NCBI GenBank assembly: GCA_947169155.1
Contig: CAMVON010000001.1
Coordinates: 289,048-353,047, forward strand
Length of the DNA stretch: 64,000 nt
Direction of reading: 5' to 3'
Origin: an uncultured Clostridiaceae bacterium
Lineage (GTDB): Bacteria > Bacillota > Clostridia > TANB77 > CAG-465
Positions within the stretch are counted from its first letter, which is position 1. Each line of letters opens with the position of its first letter. Below are positions 26,960 to 35,973 of the stretch, piece by piece. The position numbers were made by a program, and so were the translations under genes. The notes under the pieces were generated by a model that was not told the DNA's origin, searched no databases, and saw only the letters and a program-made list of their open reading frames with translations.

Positions 26960-28039
26960 TTATTGATGTGTTTTATAATATTCAAGTATTAAACTTGCAT
27001 CATTTGCATCAATTAAATTGTTTTCATCCATGTCACCAATTCTCACATCTTCTGCTGTAGCGTTTTGTGATTTAAATAACTCTAGAGCAACAGATGCATC
27101 ATTTGCATCTACTACATTATTTCTATCTAAATCTCCTTTATTAGCTGTTGAAGTTTCTGCAGCTGGTTTTCCAATTGGTACATATAACATTGCACAATTC
27201 CATGTACTGCTATATGACACTATGATATCATCACGAACTACTCCATTTACTTTTACCACAAATTGGTTAAGCTCTGTAATTGGTTTATTACTATACCATT
27301 CAAGATTTGTTAAACTGCTTGTATAAATATAATTATTTGAAGAAGGTTCAACTCCAAACATAATTGCATATTCATCTTCTGTACCTAATTCATCTTCATC
27401 ATTATTGCTTGTTAATACTTCTAAACTTTTGTCATTATATTTATATATTTCTGTGTTTCTATTTGTAAATATTTTTAGTTCTTCTGTTGTTGAACTATTA
27501 GCCCAAACCCATGATAGTAATTCACCAACTGTATTTGTTGAATTAAATGGCATACTAGCTACATCGTAATTTATTGAAATTTCATTAATCATTTTTTCTT
27601 TTTCAAAACTTACAGTTATTTTACCAGGTACATTTTCACCAAATGCTTCTTGAGTAATTGGGACTTCAAGATTTGGAATATATTCTATATTATCTTCTTG
27701 TCCAGCATTATCTGCAAAATGGATACTGAATTCATTTTCTGATTCTTTTTTGTAATAGAATAATGCTTTCATACTACTATTTTGAACTTTTGATGAATAT
27801 TCTGGTTTATCTGAACGCGTTGGTATTAGTCTATACATATTGTATAAATAATCTAAACATACAGCTTCTTTTTCTGTTAAGTTTGATATGTACATTCCAT
27901 CATATAGTTTAATAGTAATTTCTTCACCTTCTACAAATTCAACTTTTGTTTCACCAGCTCTTACAACTGATGGTAAAGCAGTCGCTAATACGAGTGCTAA
28001 AGCTATAATTATAGCAAATATTTTATTAGTATTTTTCAT
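26960..28039 (-). CDS. Secreted dockerin protein with a module-A-like domain
   Basis: 359 residues, signal peptide about 1-28 (ends VRAG). The N-terminal 210 residues are unrecognised. At about 245-290 is a stretch related to module A of the 629-aa protein: LNQFVVKVNGVVRDDIIVSY followed by STWNCAMLYVP, against LNQIEVWINGEKR and NTSWRCVDVRVP there. The dockerin is at about 301-359, ending KTHQ. It lies immediately downstream of the GH94 gene but is separated from it by a terminator and has its own promoter (28069-28097). Probably a small surface-displayed binding module; function unknown. Confidence 0.86.
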   Translation of the reverse strand: MKNTNKIFAIIIALALVLATALPSVVRAGETKVEFVEGEEITIKLYDGMYISNLTEKEAVCLDYLYNMYRLIPTRSDKPEYSSKVQNSSMKALFYYKKESENEFSIHFADNAGQEDNIEYIPNLEVPITQEAFGENVPGKITVSFEKEKMINEISINYDVASMPFNSTNTVGELLSWVWANSSTTEELKIFTNRNTEIYKYNDKSLEVLTSNNDEDELGTEDEYAIMFGVEPSSNNYIYTSSLTNLEWYSNKPITELNQFVVKVNGVVRDDIIVSYSSTWNCAMLYVPIGKPAAETSTANKGDLDRNNVVDANDASVALELFKSQNATAEDVRIGDMDENNLIDANDASLILEYYKTHQ

Positions 28040-28068
28040 AATAAATAACCTCCAAAAATTACAATTAA

Positions 28069-28097
28069 ATAATATAATATATTTTTATAATAATCAA
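28069..28097 (-). promoter_or_regulatory. Promoter of the 359-aa dockerin gene
   Basis: Minus strand TTGATT (28092-28097), 17-bp spacer, TATTAT (28069-28074). The -10 could also be the overlapping TATATT. Confidence 0.55.
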
Positions 28098-28102
28098 TAA
28101 AT

Positions 28103-28137
28103 ATATAAAAAATAAAGAGGTTTTATCCTCTTTATTT
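28103..28137 (-). terminator. Intrinsic terminator of the glucan synthase operon
   Basis: Stem AAATAAAGAGG (28110-28120) / CCTCTTTATTT (28127-28137), overlapping the GH94 stop codon. It has the same arms as the dockerin-gene terminators although this gene has no dockerin. Confidence 0.87.
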
Positions 28138-30190
28138 AATCTGACATATTATCTGATAAATAGTCTTCTATTACTTTATACATCCATGCAGAAGATCCCG
28201 TATACCAAGTCCAACCACCACGTCCTGGGTGTTCTTCGTTTGAATATATGTCTGCAGCCATTACATAAGGTTCTACCATATATACATCTGCTTTTTCTTT
28301 TGTGTCTGAATGAGATATTGGATTAATCATTTTAAGTATTTCTAATCCTTCATCATATTTGTTTAACTCAAAATATGCTTTTGCAAGCCAAACAGACGCG
28401 TGGGTATACTGTCCACCATTTTCTCTTATTCCTGGTACATATGCTCTAATATATCCTGGATTATTTTTATCTTCATTGTTAAATGATGGATATAATAATT
28501 TAACTATGCCAAGATTTCTATCTACTAAATATTTATCTGCAGTTTTAAGACATGTTTCTAATTTATCTTTTATCTCTTTGTATTTTTTCATTGAGATAAC
28601 TGCCCAAGCTTGAGAAATTAAATCAATTTTACATTCTTTATTCTTGTATGAACCTAATACTTCACCATTTTCAAAGAAAGCTCTAACAAAGTGATCCTCA
28701 TCCCAAGTGTTTTTTAATACAGCTTCTTTAAGTGCTTCTTTTTCTTTTTCATATCTTTTTGCAAGTTGTGTATCAAATTTTAAGTTAGTAAGATATGTAA
28801 ATTTATCTAGTAGGTTAATCATGAAAAATGTTAGCCATACAGACTCTCCACGTATGTTACTAAATCCATCGTTCCAGTCTCCGTCACCTATAGATAAAAG
28901 TCCGTTTTTCTCGCTTTTTCTACTTAGTGCATAGTCTATTGCTAAGCGTGCATGATTATATACAGAATCATATTTTTCAATATTTCTGTATATATCATAT
29001 ACTTCACGTCTACCACCCATGTCTTTGTCTTCAAGATATGGTGTCATTTCATCTAGAATAGAAATGTCTCCTGTTCTTTGAACATAGTCACAAAGAACAT
29101 ATGGAAGCCATAGATAATCGTCACTAAAGTATGTTCTAATTCCTGCACCACTATGTTCATGCCACCAGTGAAGTACATCTCCTTTTTCAAATTGTTTTGA
29201 CGCGTGAAGTATTATTTGACTTCTTGTTTTTTCTGGCCATGAGCTAATTATTGCAAGTGAATCTTGCAGCTGATCTCTATATCCTATTGCTCCACCAGAT
29301 TGATAAAAGCCACTTCTTGCAAATAATCTACATACAATAGTTTGATATAGTAACCAACCATTTGCCATTATATTTAGATATTCATCTTTAAGCTTCATAT
29401 TCTTTACTACAAGCTTTTTCCAATATTCTATAGTATTCTTATATTCTCTTTCAATTGCGTCTGTATCATCAAAATTGTGAATTACTGAATTAATATGATT
29501 TTGATCTTCTGAACATCCTAAAATAAATGTAAACTCGGCTTCTTCATCCATATTCAAATTAATTTCAACTTCTGCTTTATAGTCTGAAGTGTCATATCTT
29601 ACTATTACTTCTTTAGATTGACCCACAACACTAACATATGATACGCAGTTTGAAAACTCTATGCTATATGGATTTTTTAACTCAATTCCATTTTCTAGTT
29701 CCTTACATAGAATATAATTTCTATTTACATCTTTTACTACTCCAAGTACTGGATCAATTCTATAAGATATTTTTAAATTTTTCTTTTCTTTTGTTGTATT
29801 TTTTAATTTTACTCTTTGAAATTTTACATTTTCATAACTAGATATAAAAATATCCATTGTTTTGTCTATTCCATCATCTAATTGAGTAACAGTTGTATAT
29901 CCAAAGCCATAAGCTAAGTTGTAGTTATTATCATAAATACCTTCAAAGAATTCTCCAGGTACAAAACTAATCCAGTCATTACACCAGTTAGTTATTTTAA
30001 AACTTTGTGAGTTTTTATAATATGAGTACACGGTACCATAGCTTGAAACTATAGTACCAAAGTGCTCATTTGCCATTACATTACACCAAGGAACTGGTGT
30101 TTTTGTATTTAGTATATGGTATTCATTACCAGATTCTGTAAATCCACCATACATGTTAAACGCTTTTAAATTTATTGCATCTTTTTCCAT
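28136..30190 (-). CDS. GH94-family phosphorylase domain protein (separate C-terminal part of a cyclic beta-1,2-glucan synthase system)
   Basis: 684 residues, no signal peptide. It opens FNMYGGFTESGNEYHI, the usual start of a GH94 domain in NdvB-type proteins. An N-terminal beta-sandwich is followed by an (alpha/alpha)6 barrel with the GH94 catalytic motif GDGDWNDG near residue 439 (Asp is the general acid) and GGQYTHASVW near 590 in the phosphate/substrate site. Known relatives phosphorolyse beta-1,2-glucans or, fused to GT84, limit chain length. It starts 22 bp after the GT84 stop with AGGAGG upstream, so it is a deliberate second cistron and not a frameshifted tail. Probably acts in the cytoplasm with the synthase. 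Confidence 0.88.
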   Translation of the reverse strand: MEKDAINLKAFNMYGGFTESGNEYHILNTKTPVPWCNVMANEHFGTIVSSYGTVYSYYKNSQSFKITNWCNDWISFVPGEFFEGIYDNNYNLAYGFGYTTVTQLDDGIDKTMDIFISSYENVKFQRVKLKNTTKEKKNLKISYRIDPVLGVVKDVNRNYILCKELENGIELKNPYSIEFSNCVSYVSVVGQSKEVIVRYDTSDYKAEVEINLNMDEEAEFTFILGCSEDQNHINSVIHNFDDTDAIEREYKNTIEYWKKLVVKNMKLKDEYLNIMANGWLLYQTIVCRLFARSGFYQSGGAIGYRDQLQDSLAIISSWPEKTRSQIILHASKQFEKGDVLHWWHEHSGAGIRTYFSDDYLWLPYVLCDYVQRTGDISILDEMTPYLEDKDMGGRREVYDIYRNIEKYDSVYNHARLAIDYALSRKSEKNGLLSIGDGDWNDGFSNIRGESVWLTFFMINLLDKFTYLTNLKFDTQLAKRYEKEKEALKEAVLKNTWDEDHFVRAFFENGEVLGSYKNKECKIDLISQAWAVISMKKYKEIKDKLETCLKTADKYLVDRNLGIVKLLYPSFNNEDKNNPGYIRAYVPGIRENGGQYTHASVWLAKAYFELNKYDEGLEILKMINPISHSDTKEKADVYMVEPYVMAADIYSNEEHPGRGGWTWYTGSSAWMYKVIEDYLSDNMSD

Positions 30191-30211
30191 GTTTTCATAT
30201 ACCTCCTATTA

Positions 30212-33200
30212 TTACTTTTTGTTTAACAACTCATCTATTGAGTCTTCTTCTTTATCTACGTATAGAAAATCACTAACATCTTTTATATATCTTCTAGATA
30301 AGAATGATAATAATGTAAATTCTTGTTTTGTTAGAGAATTTAGATTTAGTATATAGATGTTTCCTTTTGTATAATCCATGTATACTGCTCTGTCTAGTCT
30401 TTGTCTTACATATGTATATACTGGACCATTTTCTTTAATCTTTTCATCGATTATAACTACTATATCTAAGTCTATTTTTCTATTCTTAACGTAATCCATA
30501 AATTTAATTACTTCAGTAATAATTCCGGCATTTTTAATACTGTCTATATATACAACAATAATTGGTAAGTCTCCAGAAATTGAATATTTCCATAGTAGAG
30601 ATTGGTTTAATTGCTCGTTCCAGAAATTATCGCTGGCTTTAAGCTCTTTTTTATTAAACATTACTTCTTTTAATATATTATTGTATATTTCTGCCTTAGT
30701 AGGTACTAAGTTTAAATATCTTGCAATAACTGAGTTTAGTTCTGCAGTAAGTTTGAATTGGTCTTCTATTCCCTTTTCGTTTAAGCTTACTACTGCGTTT
30801 GAAATTTTATATTTTGTATCTGATGCACCAACAAAATAATAGAATTCTTGTCTTTCATATGGATCAAGTATAATCTTTCCTCTAAAAGATAATACTGGCC
30901 ATAAAGGATAACGAGTTAGTTTTCCATTATATGCATCTTCTGCATTATCATAAAGCTTTTTCTTTTCTGTTTCAAAGTCCTTATCTAATGAAACACCTAT
31001 TAACTTAGTAAATACATATAAATCTGTATCATCATCACTTCTTTTTCTTTTTGAAGCTACAAGTGCGTCAAGTTCTTCGTCGTAATATGTTTCAATTTGT
31101 AGATTTGCAAATGAAGGATGTACTAAGTTTGTCATATAGTCTGTCATAGCAGGTTCCATATATGTATTGATAAGTATCTCACGTTTTTCATTTGTTGTAT
31201 TATATACACTAATTTTTCTTAGTTCTGCGTTATATTCTTGGGATACACATATTTCTGTTGTAGCCTCAATTTCACTTGTTGATACGTGAGATTCTACTTT
31301 ATTTAAGCTACTTATCCATTCAACTTTTTCAGTTTCTTTGTTATATTTGCTATGTATATTACAGTCTGTTGTAGATATCATCTTACCAGTTGTAAGATCT
31401 GTAAGATAAATATAGTTTCCAGAATTTTCTACATCTGAATAACTTTGTCTATTAACAATTTTATCTTTATATCTTATATATGAGGCTCCTGTATTTGTAA
31501 TTATAGATGATAATCTTGATCCTCTTAAGAATGCTATGTTCATCTTTGTTGAAGCATCTTTAAGTGTTGCATATTTTTTCTCTGCATGTGTATATGATAC
31601 ATGTGTTGTATATTCACTTACACTCTTTTGCTTAAATTCATGCTCTTTATCTTTTGTCTTCTTTTGAATTTTAACTCTAATTCTTTCTCTTTCTTTTAGA
31701 AGAATTTCTGCAGATTTAACACCTGGGTCATCATGGAATCTCTTACGTATTATTCCATTATTAATATAGTTGTTAATTGCAGTAAGTGCCATGCCTTGAT
31801 GGTGAGCCATATATGTACGTATTACTTCGTGGTCTACATTATCATGAAGATTTTCACGAGTGTAGTCTATTGACTCATAAAATCCAAATGAAGAATACAT
31901 TTTTAATTTTTTTAGTTGATTTAAATTATCTAATACTTTTTTAGGTGCTAGCTCTAACATAAGTATCGATGCATATGGAGCAATTACTAATGATGCATTT
32001 AGTCCACGTTTTAGTCCTAGCCATGGAATACCAAATGATTTATACTGATAGTTTAAATCTGTATCTCTTTTTGCATATGCAGACTCTGAAATACCAAATG
32101 GTACGTTATATTTTTTAGAATATTTCATTTGAGAATATTCACTTAAAAACATTGATTGGTCTATTAGAGTATATTCATATGATTTCATAAATAGATAAGG
32201 CATAAAGTATTCAAATGATGTACCTGCCCATGACATTAAGCCTTTATATCCGTCTACATCTACCATATTTCTTGCAAGTGCAAACCAGTGTTTAGATGAA
32301 ATATCTTTTTTAGCGATTGCTACCATTGATGTAATTCTATTCTCACTCATTAACATATCATAGTAACTATCTACTAATTGTCCAGATTCAACATCAAAAC
32401 CTATTGAGAATAGGTTTCTTGCACCACTATATACCGCTTTAAAATCTGTTTCATTAATTAGAGTATATGTATATCCTAGCAATTCATTAATTGCATCTGT
32501 AAACTTCTCTACATTTGTTCCTGGCATATAGTTATATAACTTAATCTTCTCGCTTTCTAAGAAATCTTTTGCAACATAAAGTGCACATACAAAGTTACCA
32601 CTATCTACTGTAGAGATAAATCTTGGTCTTAGAGGCTCTAATGTTTTAATGTTATACCAGTTATATAGGTGTCCATGCCATCTTTCAAGTTTCATTATTG
32701 TTCTATATGTTTTAACAAGTCTTTCTATAGCATTTTCTTTAGTAATGAATCCTAAATCGTATGCATCTATTATTGCTAATATTCCAAATCCAATATTTGT
32801 TGAAGATGTTCTACTAGCTATTTTATATCTTCTATTTTCTTGGAAGTTATCTGTAGGAAGATAATTGTTAGTATCATTCATCATACTATCAAAAAATCCC
32901 CATGTACGTTTAGCTATGTCTAAAATATCTTTTTCTTCTTTTTTATCTAGCTTTTTAATTCTTCCAAATAAGTGGTCTTTTCCTAGTAAGTATGTAAGGT
33001 ATGGTGCAAGTGCAAATCCTAGTGCAATAAATAGTTTGAAGTTATAGTGTACTAAATCTTCTGTGTTTAAAGCAAGAGGTGTAAGCCCTACAAATAGTGC
33101 CATTATTATATTTGGTATCATATTTCTATAATAGAATGAAAGTTTAGATTTTGCTTGTTTTTCAAGCATTTCTCCTGTTGTCCATTGAAGCAAGTTTTTA

Positions 33201-35788
33201 TGTGAGACTAACATTCTATATATAGACAAGCTAAATGCAGATATACACATATATGCTTTATATGGAAGTGTTACAAAGTTATATACCATTGTTAGAATAT
33301 CTGCTCCAAATCCATGTATTAATGGTATATATTGAAGTTCTTTTCTATGAATTCTTACTCCATAAAGTAGGATATCTATAAGTCCAATAAAGTAACCAAT
33401 GTTTACTATTGCAAATGAAGCAAGTGTTGTTAGTACAAATGCTCTTGCAGATAGGAATAATGATACAACTATTGCAAAACATGCAATAACATCTAACATT
33501 GGACGACGAATGTTATCAAAAATTTTCCATTTAGATAAAGCAGATAATTTAGATTTAGGATTTAGTAACCATCTAATTATTTGCATATCTCCTCTATACC
33601 ATCTATGATTTCTCTTCATATATGCAATATAGTTATTTGGGAAACCATCTTGAACATCTACGTCTGAGGCAAGACCTGCTTTAATAATTGATCCTTCAAG
33701 TAGATCATGACTTAATACTAAATTTTCTGGAATTTCTGGCGCTACTAATTTTTCAAATAGAGCTATATCATAAATTCCTTTACCACAGAAAATTGCTTCT
33801 TGGAAAGCATCTTGGTAAGTATTTGAAACTGCATTTGTATATACATCAATTCCTCCAAATCCTCCAAATAGCTTAGAGAAAAGACTTCTATTTGCAGATT
33901 CTATATCTAGAGAAACTGCTGGTTGGATTAGACCAAATCCTTCTGTTACTCTAGTTTTTGCTTTGTTCATTTTTGGCTTATTTAATGGATGTGCCATAAT
34001 AGAGACTAAGTCTTTGGCACTATTTAGAGATAATTCTGTATCTTCATCTATTGTAATTGCATATTTTGTATGAACTATGTCATCATAAGTAAGATACATT
34101 GCTTTATCTATTTCTTGAGGAGATAATTTTCCTAGAACTAACCAGTTAAATTGCATTAGTCCTCCTCTTTTTCTCTCCCAGCCCATATATGAGCTTTCTC
34201 CTTTTGAATATACACGTTTTCTATACATAAAATTAAATAGCTTATGTCCATCTTCTAGTGGATATTTAGCATTTAATTCATCTAATCTTTTTTTTGCATA
34301 TGTAACTATATCTTTATCCATTTTTATCTCTTTTGTGTTTGCTGCACAGCAATCACCAAGTAGCATAAAGTATAGATTTTTACTTGTATTTGATAGATAA
34401 GTAACCTCCATTTTTTCTATCATCTTATCTAGTTTATCTAGTGATGAAATAATGGTTGGCATTACTATATATGTTTTTGAATCATCATCTATATTTTTAG
34501 AGAAATTATATCTTGGTAGCATTTTAGGTTTTACCATTTTTCTAATAATATAATTTACTACTTTATCTGATAATTCTAGTCCAAATGTAAAGAATATTAA
34601 TATAGCGCATATTTTTAGAAACCAATTTTCTGGCTTTGCGATGTTATATCCTGCTATAGTTATAGCTGTGGATAATCCTAAAAGTGTTAATATAAATAAT
34701 TGTTGTCTAATTGGTACAAAGACTTTATATAATAATCTTTGTTTTAAACCAGATTTTCCTAATGCTTCTTGAAGCAAATATTTTTGATCTCCAATAAGGA
34801 AAAATCCTACATGTCTTTTATAATTCTTTGAACATTGAATTGCTTTCTTTGCAACATATACTTCAGATAATTTATACTTTTCTGCAAGTTTTATAATATA
34901 TTGTCTATATCTTGCTTTTGTTTTATAATCACATTTTTCAAACTCACCAGTATAATCTTCTAGTAATGTTTCATCAATTTTATTTACTGCTTCAAATATT
35001 TGTCTAAAGTTTAAAGCTTGTAACACTTTATATGATGAAATTGCTCTTCCTATTTGATCGGTGCTTTTTGCAATTATCATATGTTCTTTAATTATTGCTT
35101 CCTCAATTGAGAAACCAAGCTTATTTATTTCTTCTTGTAATTGTGCATAATATCTATCTCCTTGAGTACCCATCTCTTTTAATCTATAAGACATATACTC
35201 AACAAAGGCAGTGTTTGTATTTGATGCACTGCTTAAATCTGATAGCTTGCCACTCTTACCTATCTCCTTGAAGAATTTATCTGCATTTTTCATATCTTGG
35301 AATTGATTTTCATTTCCAAGTATTCTTTCAACTTCAATTTTTTGCATTTGAGAATTAGTTATTTCAATTGCAATGTTTGAAATAAATTTTAATAATGCAA
35401 TTTTTACCATTAAAACAAACAAATCTAACTCTTCTGAAGTTAAATATGTTACTTTTTGGTGTTCTCTTAGGCAATCAAAAATAATCTCTTTATCTACATA
35501 GCCTGTATGAGATTCAACTAACTCATATGCAAGCTCAAAAATAGCAACTTGTGTTTTACCATCTTGTGTTCTTACAAGAGGTAATCTTTTATTTTTCAAG
35601 ACTCTTCTGTTGTCTACTATATCACTATATTGTTCTTCGATAATATACATGTTATCTAGAATCCATTGTCCTGCTGAATGCATTTGTATTTTCTTATCAA
35701 AAGTTTTGACAAGAATTTTATAAGTTTTGGATATAATTTTATAATCTCTTTGAGCCTCTTTAAATATACCGCTAAGTTTTCCTTTCAT
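30212..35788 (-). CDS. Cyclic beta-1,2-glucan synthase, GT84 plus GH189-like domains
   Basis: 1858 residues. A helical N-terminal region (1-350) is followed by a membrane pair (about 363-405). The GT84 glycosyltransferase (about 440-740) has DEDTEL (DxD, about 581), SHDLLEG (about 693) and the RNHRWYRGD form of Q/RxxRW (about 728). More membrane helices lie at about 760-930. A glucoamylase-like domain like GH189 of characterised cyclic glucan synthases runs from about 960 to 1380 (KRTWGFFDSMM, STVDSGNF). A GH94-type beta-sandwich (about 1440-1800) ends the protein. It should polymerise UDP-glucose into beta-1,2-glucan and cyclise it at the membrane. The GH94 catalytic part found fused in NdvB is here a separate gene. 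Confidence 0.88.
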   Translation of the reverse strand: MKGKLSGIFKEAQRDYKIISKTYKILVKTFDKKIQMHSAGQWILDNMYIIEEQYSDIVDNRRVLKNKRLPLVRTQDGKTQVAIFELAYELVESHTGYVDKEIIFDCLREHQKVTYLTSEELDLFVLMVKIALLKFISNIAIEITNSQMQKIEVERILGNENQFQDMKNADKFFKEIGKSGKLSDLSSASNTNTAFVEYMSYRLKEMGTQGDRYYAQLQEEINKLGFSIEEAIIKEHMIIAKSTDQIGRAISSYKVLQALNFRQIFEAVNKIDETLLEDYTGEFEKCDYKTKARYRQYIIKLAEKYKLSEVYVAKKAIQCSKNYKRHVGFFLIGDQKYLLQEALGKSGLKQRLLYKVFVPIRQQLFILTLLGLSTAITIAGYNIAKPENWFLKICAILIFFTFGLELSDKVVNYIIRKMVKPKMLPRYNFSKNIDDDSKTYIVMPTIISSLDKLDKMIEKMEVTYLSNTSKNLYFMLLGDCCAANTKEIKMDKDIVTYAKKRLDELNAKYPLEDGHKLFNFMYRKRVYSKGESSYMGWERKRGGLMQFNWLVLGKLSPQEIDKAMYLTYDDIVHTKYAITIDEDTELSLNSAKDLVSIMAHPLNKPKMNKAKTRVTEGFGLIQPAVSLDIESANRSLFSKLFGGFGGIDVYTNAVSNTYQDAFQEAIFCGKGIYDIALFEKLVAPEIPENLVLSHDLLEGSIIKAGLASDVDVQDGFPNNYIAYMKRNHRWYRGDMQIIRWLLNPKSKLSALSKWKIFDNIRRPMLDVIACFAIVVSLFLSARAFVLTTLASFAIVNIGYFIGLIDILLYGVRIHRKELQYIPLIHGFGADILTMVYNFVTLPYKAYMCISAFSLSIYRMLVSHKNLLQWTTGEMLEKQAKSKLSFYYRNMIPNIIMALFVGLTPLALNTEDLVHYNFKLFIALGFALAPYLTYLLGKDHLFGRIKKLDKKEEKDILDIAKRTWGFFDSMMNDTNNYLPTDNFQENRRYKIASRTSSTNIGFGILAIIDAYDLGFITKENAIERLVKTYRTIMKLERWHGHLYNWYNIKTLEPLRPRFISTVDSGNFVCALYVAKDFLESEKIKLYNYMPGTNVEKFTDAINELLGYTYTLINETDFKAVYSGARNLFSIGFDVESGQLVDSYYDMLMSENRITSMVAIAKKDISSKHWFALARNMVDVDGYKGLMSWAGTSFEYFMPYLFMKSYEYTLIDQSMFLSEYSQMKYSKKYNVPFGISESAYAKRDTDLNYQYKSFGIPWLGLKRGLNASLVIAPYASILMLELAPKKVLDNLNQLKKLKMYSSFGFYESIDYTRENLHDNVDHEVIRTYMAHHQGMALTAINNYINNGIIRKRFHDDPGVKSAEILLKERERIRVKIQKKTKDKEHEFKQKSVSEYTTHVSYTHAEKKYATLKDASTKMNIAFLRGSRLSSIITNTGASYIRYKDKIVNRQSYSDVENSGNYIYLTDLTTGKMISTTDCNIHSKYNKETEKVEWISSLNKVESHVSTSEIEATTEICVSQEYNAELRKISVYNTTNEKREILINTYMEPAMTDYMTNLVHPSFANLQIETYYDEELDALVASKRKRSDDDTDLYVFTKLIGVSLDKDFETEKKKLYDNAEDAYNGKLTRYPLWPVLSFRGKIILDPYERQEFYYFVGASDTKYKISNAVVSLNEKGIEDQFKLTAELNSVIARYLNLVPTKAEIYNNILKEVMFNKKELKASDNFWNEQLNQSLLWKYSISGDLPIIVVYIDSIKNAGIITEVIKFMDYVKNRKIDLDIVVIIDEKIKENGPVYTYVRQRLDRAVYMDYTKGNIYILNLNSLTKQEFTLLSFLSRRYIKDVSDFLYVDKEEDSIDELLNKK

Positions 35789-35829
35789 TTAAATCCAACC
35801 TTTCATATATATACTTTTTAACTAACTAA

Positions 35830-35858
35830 ATTATATAATAAAGAGGTATCTTTTGCAA
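35830..35858 (-). promoter_or_regulatory. Promoter of the glucan synthase operon
   Basis: Minus strand TTGCAA (35853-35858), 17-bp spacer, TATAAT (35830-35835). The spacer contains CCTCTTTATTA, one arm of the local terminator family. Confidence 0.7.
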
Positions 35859-35922
35859 TAAAAAAATCGGTATAAAACGACTTATTTTTCACTATTTTTT
35901 AGTTCTTTGACATAAAAAAATA

Positions 35923-35952
35923 CACACACTATTAGTGTATGCATTTTCTTTA
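35923..35952 (-). terminator. Intrinsic terminator of typA
   Basis: Stem ATACAC (35932-35937) / GTGTAT (35947-35952), with alternative pairing inside the loop, followed on the minus strand by a run of seven T. Confidence 0.7.
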
Positions 35953-35973
35953 TTTTTATTATGTAAAGACTAA

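Noticed and set aside
15951..28039. CRISPR-like array, because of the regularly recurring near-identical stretches
   Set aside because: The repeats are the 3' coding ends for dockerins, 0.8-2.8 kb apart and in frame; no short repeat-spacer structure exists.
30191..30211. Frameshift or stop mutation splitting one NdvB-type gene into two
   Set aside because: The second gene has its own AGGAGG and ATG, the 22-bp gap is a normal operon spacer, and both chains are complete at the junction.
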